Assembly: GCA_013339895.1 (NCBI GenBank)
Contig: JABACO010000011.1
Span: 7,231,858 to 7,295,857 of the forward strand
Origin: Ephydatia muelleri
Taxonomy: Eukaryota; Porifera; Demospongiae; Spongillida; Spongillidae
DNA: 64,000 bases
Reading direction: 5' to 3'
This document shows, piece by piece, positions 57,520 to 64,000 of this stretch. Position numbers and translations under genes: made by a program. How positions within the stretch are numbered: the stretch's first letter is position 1; every line of letters begins with the position of its first letter. The notes beneath the pieces are model-generated. The model did not search any database, was not told where the DNA came from, and saw only the letters and a program-made list of their open reading frames with translations.

Positions 57520-57693
57520 ACTCTTTGCCCAACTCAGTGGTGTCTGCATCCTCCGTCTGTGCATTTAAAGCTCATCTGAGTCATGTTGACCTTACCCTCT
57601 TTTGTAAACTATTCCCTTATAAATAGTTTAGGCAGTTTATAAGTGCATTTCCTAATGCCATTACTTGCCTTTTTGGTGTAAATTTACCAAATA

Positions 57694-57722
57694 AATTATT
57701 ATTATTATTATTATTATTATTA
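57694..57722 (+). repeat. (ATT)n 3' tail of the LINE
   Basis: About nine ATT units directly abut the resumed array sequence. A trinucleotide microsatellite instead of poly-A at the 3' end is common in CR1/L2-type LINEs. Confidence 0.92.
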
Positions 57723-57723
57723 C

Positions 57724-60700
57724 TAATTAATATCATCCTTCTTTTCCATTATGTGTGCTATGAATAATGTGTACCACACTACAGGAGGTGAGTATGATTG
57801 AACATTTTTCCACTGTGGATCTCGTACCTTATATTATGTGCAACAATTGTTTGTGAGACGGTAAAATATTGGCCTAATATTTCCTTACTCTGAATGCACC
57901 CCTAATACTATGCTGGACAGTACTACTGGGGGCAAGGTTAGGAGTGTGGCAAGAGTCCACATCGGCCAAAGCTTGGTGACCTGTGTAGCAAGGACACTTG
58001 TTCAAGCTTGGATAGCTCGATTTGTAGACATGTGTGAAAAGGTTGTACCTTGCCATGATGTGAATGAGAATGGAAACAAACAATGCACTGGAAAGCAGGG
58101 CAAATATACAAGGAATAGAGGGTGGGGAGGATGAAGCTCTCCAATGCTAACCCGCCATCTTGAACAATGCTAGCCAGCCAACAGCAAGCACTAGGGATGT
58201 ATATTACATTGAAACTATACAGACCCTGAGCATTGCTTTAGTATTTTATGTGTTCATATCTGTGTTTGTATGTGTGTTACTGCATCTGTATGTACCAATG
58301 TGCATGCAAGATTTTGTGTTGAAATTTGTATCAACAATAGTTTCGATAACATTTTCCCTTTATTAATTTATATCTTCCTTATTTTCCATTATGTGTGCTA
58401 CGAACAATGTGTACAACACTACAGGGGGTAAGTATCACTGAACATGTTTCTACTGTGTATCTTGTACCCTATATTATATGCAACATTTTTCTGTGAGACT
58501 TTAATTTATCGGCCTAATATTTCCTAAAGCTGAATGCACCCCTAATGCTATGCTAGGCAATACTATTGGGGGAAAAATCAGGTGTGTCCATAAGTCTGTT
58601 GCATTGGTTTAAATCCAACATTGGTCACAAACTGGGTGGTCTGTCTTTGAAGCTAGGATGTTCGTTCAAGCTTGGATAGCTGGGTGTGTAGTCATTCTAC
58701 CTGCCTTGCTGTGAATTAGAACGGATACAAACATTATGCTTTGCAGCATGGGTAAATATAGAGCGTGGGAGGTTGAAGCTCTCCAATGCTATAGCCAGCC
58801 AACAGCAAGCACTAGGGACGTATATATAACATCGGAACTATTGAGCCCCTAAGCACTGCTTTAATGTTTTTGTGTGTTTATATGTGTCCTTGTATGTGTG
58901 TATGTGTGTGTTGCTGCATCTGTATGTACTAATGTGTATACAAGATTTTGAGTTGAAATTTGTATTAACAATAGTTCGATAACATTTCCTATTTACTAAT
59001 TTATATCTTCCTTTCTTTCCATTATGTGTGCTATGAATAATGTGTTCAACACTATAGAAGGTGAGTATGAATGAACATTTTTCCACTGTGGATCTTGTAC
59101 CTTATATTATGTGCAACATTTTTTTGTGAGGCTGTAAAATATTTCCTTACTCTGAATGCACCCCTAATGCTATGCTGGACAGTACTACTGGGGGCAAGGT
59201 CAGGAGTGTGGCATGAGTCTGTGCAGTGTTCCAAATCCACAGTGAGGGACATTGGCCAAACGCTTGCTGACCTGTGTAGCAAGGACGCTAGTTCAAGCTT
59301 GGCTAGCTAGGTTTGTAGTCATGCATGCAAAGGTTGCACCTTGCCATGCTGTTAATGAGAATTGAAACAAACAATGCACTGGAAAGCAAGAGCAAGTATA
59401 CAAGGAATGGAGGTTGGGGTGTGAAGCTCTCCAATGCTAACCAGCCAGCTTGAACATTGCTAGCCTGCCAACTGCAAGTAGTAGGGATGCATGTATATAA
59501 CATCGAAACTATTGAGAACCTAAGCAGTGCTTTAATATTTAGTGTGTTAATATCTGTTTTTGTATGTGTGTATGTGTGTGTTGCTGCATCTGTATGTACA
59601 AATGTGCATGCAAGATTTGGAGTTGAAATTTGTATTAACAATAGTTTCAATAACATTTCCCATTTATTAATTTATATATTCCTTCTTTTCCATTATGTAT
59701 GCTATGAACAATGTGTGCACTACAGAAGGTAAGTATCATTGAACGTTTCCACTGTGGATCTCATACCTTATATTATGTGCAATAATTTTTTGTGAGGCTG
59801 TAAATTATCGGCCTAATATTTTCTTATAAGCTGAATACACCCCTAATGCTATACTAGACATTACAACTGGAGGCAAGGTCAAGTGTGTCCCATGAGTGTG
59901 TCGTAGTGTTCTAAATCCATGGTGAGGGACATTAGCCAAAATCTTGGTGACCGGAGTATCAAGTAAAGACGCTCGTTCAAGCTTGGCTAGCTAGGTTTGC
60001 AGTTATGTGTGTGTAGATGACCGTTCATCGCGTTAGCGTACAGAATCACCGAGCTGTGTATGATCACACTATAGAGTATGCACCGCACTACAGCAGTACA
60101 CGCCAGCCAACTAGTACAACTTTTCACGAACACTCAAAGGGTTTTTTTATGGGGATCTATGGTAATCCAGTTCTAAACTGGTCTGCTCTCGCGCCGCGAT
60201 CACATGCTGTGCAGGCAGTCATTCAGCCTCTCGTTATCACCCTGACGTGACTCATCAACATGTAGCTCGTCAACCGGCTTCCCAGACAGTGTGCAAAGGT
60301 TTTACCTTGACATGCAGTGAATAAGAACGGAAACAAAAAGTGCACTGGAAAGCAAGGGCAAATATACAAGGAGGGGAAGGTGGGGAGGGTGAAGCTCTCC
60401 ACTGCTAACCAGCTTGAACCACTGGAGATGTACATAACATGTCCAGAAGCTGAAACATTGTTGAGTCCCCTAAAACATTGCTGAGGGTGAAGCTCGCCAG
60501 CCAACATTGCTTTAATGTGTGTGTGTGTGTGCGTGTGTGTTGTGTATGTGTGTGTATGAATATTAATATGTATGAGTCTTAAACTATTTGTGCAAACGTG
60601 TATGTTCTGTTAACATTCACCAGCATGCTCATTTATATCTTCCTTCTTTTCCATTATGTGTGCTATGAACAATATGTACAACACTACAGGATGTAAGTAT

Positions 60701-63700
60701 CACTGAACATTTTTCCACTGTGGATCTCGTACCTTATATTATGTGCAACATTTTTCTGCGAGGCTTTAATATAATGTCCTAATATTTTTTTAAGCAAAAT
60801 GCACCCCTAATGCGAGTCTGGACTATACAACGGGGGACAAAATTAGTAGAGTCCAATGATTCCATTGCAGTGTTCCCTATCCATGGTTTGGGAGTAGTGG
60901 CCACAAACTGGGTTATCTGTCTAGCAAGCTAGGACGCTCATTCAAGCTTGGCTAGCTGGGTGTGTGTGGAAACTAACATTGCACTCTACAGCATGGGTAA
61001 ATAAAGAGGGTAGGAGGGTGAAGCTCTCCAATGCTAGCCAGCCACTAGGGATGTAAATAATATTGGAACTATTGAGCCCCTAAGCACTGCTTTAATGTTT
61101 TGTGTGTTCATACATGTATGTGACTTTGCATGTGCGTATGTGTGTTGTTGCATCTGTATGTATAAATGCGTATGGAAGATTTTGAGTTGAAATTTGTAAT
61201 AACAATAGTTTTTCGATTTACTAATTGATATCTTCCTTTTTTTTTTTTCCATTATGTATGCTATGAACAATGTGTACAACACTACAGGATGTAAGTATCA
61301 TTGAACATGTTTCCACTCTGGATCTCGTATAATATCGGCCTACTATTTCCTTACGCTGAATGCACCTCTAATGCTGTGCTGGACAATACTACTGCGGACA
61401 ATGTCAAGAGTGTGGCATATGTCTGTAGTAGTGTTCTAAATCCACAGTGGGGACGTTTGCCAAAAGTGCATGTGGTGACCTGTGTATCAAGCAAGGACGC
61501 TGGTTTAAGCGCTTGGCTAGCTAGATTTGTAGTCATGCGTGCAAAGGTTGTACCTTGCCATGCTGTGAATGAGAGAATGGAAAAAACCATGCATTGTACA
61601 TCAAAAGACAAATAGACAGGGAGTGGAGGGTGGGGAGAGTGATGCTCTCCATTGCTAACAGCCAGCTTGAACCACTGGCGATGTATATAACATGACCAGA
61701 AGCTGGTCCAGGAACTCTGTTGAGTCCCCTAAACATCGCTTTAATGTGTGTGTGTGTATGTTATGCATGTGTGTGTGCAAATTTGTATGCGATGTCTTGC
61801 TTTTAATTTGTTCTATTAACATGTGCCAGCACGCTCATTTATATCTTCCTTCATTTTCATTATGTGTGCTTTGAACAATGTGTGCAATGCTCCAGATGGT
61901 AAGTATCACTGAACATGTTTCCACTCTGGATCGTGTACCTTATATTTTTCTAGGAGACTTTAATATATTGGCCTATTATTTCCTTCACCCCTAATGCCAT
62001 ACTGGGCAATACAACTGGGGGCAAAATCAGGAGTGTCCCATGAGTGTTCTCTATCCATGGTTTGGGACACTGGCCACAAACTGGGTTATCTGTCTACCAA
62101 GCTAGGACGCTCGTTCAAGCTTGGCTAGCTGGGTGTGTAAGGAAACTAACATTGCGCTTTACAGCATGAGTAAATATAAAGGGTGGGAGGGTGAAGCTCT
62201 CCAATGCTAGCCAGCCAACAACAAGCACTATGAGTGTATATAACATTGGAACTATTGAGCCCCTAAGCACTGCTTTAATGTTTTATGTGTTCATATGTGT
62301 CCTTGTATGTATGTATGTGTGTTGGTGCATCTGTATGTACAAATGTGTATGCACAATTTTGAGTAGAAATTTGTATTAACAATAGTTTTGATAACATTTT
62401 CCGATTTACTAACTTATATCTTCCTTCTTTTCCATTATGTGTGCCATGAACAATGTGTACAACACTACAGGAGGTAAGTATCATTGAACATGTTTCCACT
62501 GTGGATCTTGTACTTTATTTTATGTGTAACAATTGTTTGTAAGACTGTAAAATATCGGCCTATATTTGCCTTAAGCTGAATGCACCCCTAATGCTATGCT
62601 GGACTATACTACTGGGGGCACTGCCAATTAAGAGTGTCCCATGAGTCTGTGATAGTGTTCCAAATTCACGGCGAGGGACATTGGCCAAATGCTTGGTGAC
62701 CTGGGTATCAAACAAGGACACTGGTTCAAGCTTGGCTAGCTAGATTTGTAGTCATGCATGCAAAGGTTGTACCTTGCCATGCTATGAATGAGAATGAAAT
62801 ATACCATGCATTGTACAGCAAAGGCAATTATACAGGGAGTGGAGGGTGGGGAGGGTGAAGCTCTCCAATCCTAACCAGCCAGCTTAAACCACTGGCGATG
62901 TATATAACATGTCCAGAAGTTGGAACTCTGTTGAGTCCCCTAAACATTGCTTTAAGTGGGTATATGTGTGTGTATGTGTGTGCAAATGTGCATGCGACAT
63001 CTTTTTTTCTGTTAACATGTGCCAGTACGCACTTTTATATCTTTCTTCATTTTCATTATGTGTGCTATGAACAATGTGTACAATGCTCCAGATGGTAAGT
63101 ATCATTGAACATGTTTTCCACTGTGGATCTCGTACCTTACATAATGTGCAACCATTTTATGTAAGACTGTAAAATATCGGCATGCTCATTTATATCTTCG
63201 TTCATTTTCATTATGTGTGCTATGAACAATGTGAACAATGTGTACAACGCTCCAGATGGTAAGTATCACTGAACATGTTTCCACTCTGGATCTCGTACCT
63301 TATATTATGTGCAACATTTTTCTCTGATGCTTTAATATATCGACCTTTAAGCTGAATCCACCCCTAATGCCATACTGGACAATACAACTGGGGGCAAAAT
63401 CAGGAGTGTCCATGAGTCTGTTGCAGTGTTCCCTATCCATGGTTTGGGACACTGGCCATAAACTGGGTTATCTGTCTACCAAGCTAGGACGCTCATTCAA
63501 GCTTGGCTAGCTGGGTGTGTACGGAAACTAACATTGCACTCTACAGCATGGGTAAATATAGAGGGTAGGAGGGAGAAGCACTCCAATGATAGCCCACTAG
63601 GGATGTATATAACATCGGAACTGTTGAGCCCCTAAGCACTGCTTTAATGTTTTGTGTGTTCATATGTGCCTTTGAATGTGTGTATGAGTGTGTTGTGGCA

Positions 63701-64000
63701 TATGTATGTACAAATGTGTATGCAAGATTTGGAGTTGAAATTTGTATTAACAATAGTTTCAATAACATTTTCCAATTTACTAATTATATCTTCATTTCCT
63801 TTATGAACAATGTGTACAACACTACAGGAGGTAAGTATCATTGAACATGTATCCACTGTGGATCTCGTACCTTATATATTATGTACAACCATTTTTTTGT
63901 AAGACTGTACAATATTGGCCTAATATTTCCTTAGGCTGAATGCACCCCTAATGCTATGCTGGGCTATACTACTGGGGGAAAGGTCAGGAGTGTTCCATGA
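57724..64000. repeat. Tandem array, last segment, runs off the window
   Basis: About ten monomers, many of the subfamily with ACAATAGTTTCGATAACATT and TTGCTGCATCTGTATGTACA. Trinucleotides: GAG 57786 (with GTGAGT donor), GGG 58426, AAG 59058 (GTGAGT donor), AAG 59726, GAT 60690, GAT 61288, ATG 61896, GAG 62472, ATG 63092, ATG 63257, GAG 63829. A short partial monomer at 63180-63250 duplicates only the splice-like block. The array continues beyond 64000. Confidence 0.92.
60013..60287. other. 275-bp non-array insert of unknown type
   Basis: Array sequence stops at GGTTTGCAGTTATGTGTG and resumes at GTGTGCAAAGGTTTTACC. The insert (GATGACCGTTCATCGCGTTA at its left) has no clear terminal repeats and no motif. 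Its frame at 60017-60250 is open but not recognisable. Confidence 0.65.

Larger units (their letters stand above)
54791..57723 (+). mobile_element. Non-LTR retrotransposon (jockey superfamily, CR1/L2-like), nearly intact second ORF
   Basis: The array breaks at about 54790 (after ACATTTCCTAT) and resumes at TACTAATTAATATC after an (ATT)n tail, 57694-57722. The element encodes an APE-type endonuclease, a reverse transcriptase and a CR1/L2-like C-terminal region, and lacks an ORF1, so it is probably 5'-truncated. Only three single-base indels break the reading frame, suggesting a young insertion. No clear target duplication was found. Confidence 0.88.

Noticed and set aside
22603-63856. Dozens of 60-120-residue frames with His-Thr or Val-Cys runs and CAMNNVYNTT-type ends
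   Set aside because: They are array monomers read through (TG)n and the splice-like block. Frames are not conserved between monomers, and indels in the block are often not multiples of three.
22361-64000. CRISPR-like array
   Set aside because: Repeat units are hundreds of bases long and the variable part is 2-3 bases; the context is eukaryotic. No CRISPR repeat-spacer structure or cas gene.

Overview
This is eukaryotic DNA with short, spliced exons (introns of about 50-65 bases), Ig/fibronectin-III coding exons, microsatellites and many transposable elements. It holds a DIRS-like retrotransposon, a LINE, an intron-bearing hAT element and an ISL2EU/IS4EU-type DNA transposon. These features suggest an early-branching metazoan, most likely a demosponge. 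That assignment is inference; no ribosomal or mitochondrial marker is present. Almost every protein-coding segment is broken, so the window reads as a gene-poor, transposon- and satellite-rich region.

Layout. 1-2.4 kb: consecutive exons of a cell-surface Ig/FN3 protein ending in a transmembrane exon, with an in-frame TGA and a duplicated exon start. 3.8 kb: one isolated 65-nt exon encoding the nucleophile elbow of an epoxide-hydrolase-like alpha/beta hydrolase. 4.0-9.7 kb: an (AC)n tract and three pieces of hAT/ZMYM1-like transposases on both strands. 11.9-19.8 kb: a multi-exon BED-finger hAT transposase pseudogene. One of its introns contains a complete-looking 3.9-kb ISL2EU transposon with 81-bp inverted repeats, a DDE transposase and a SWIM-YqaJ-nuclease-PHD protein. 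The same intron also holds an 891-bp non-autonomous element with a perfect 7-bp target duplication. 20-22 kb: a foldback element and little else.

22.4-64 kb: a tandem array of roughly 0.35-1.1-kb monomers, about fifty-five by eye, continuing past the window end. Each monomer has a (TG)n tract and a very conserved block: pyrimidine tract, TATGAAC, ...ACAG, three bases, GTAAGTAT. The block looks like a branch point, a 3' splice site, a 3-nt exon and a strong 5' splice site. The three bases are almost always NNG with a hypervariable NN. This is the most unusual signal in the window.

The array is interrupted by precise insertions: a TTAA-flanked element; an island with one ankyrin-repeat exon; a composite element containing an inner foldback with a 9-bp target duplication; a DIRS-like retrotransposon with a TA-flanked element inside it; a TA-flanked foldback; a 472-bp foldback with an empty-site counterpart nearby; a nearly intact jockey-superfamily (CR1/L2-like) LINE with an (ATT)n tail; and a 275-bp unknown insert.

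Limits: all repeat boundaries, domain calls and family names were read by eye. No alignment, database search or RNA evidence was available.
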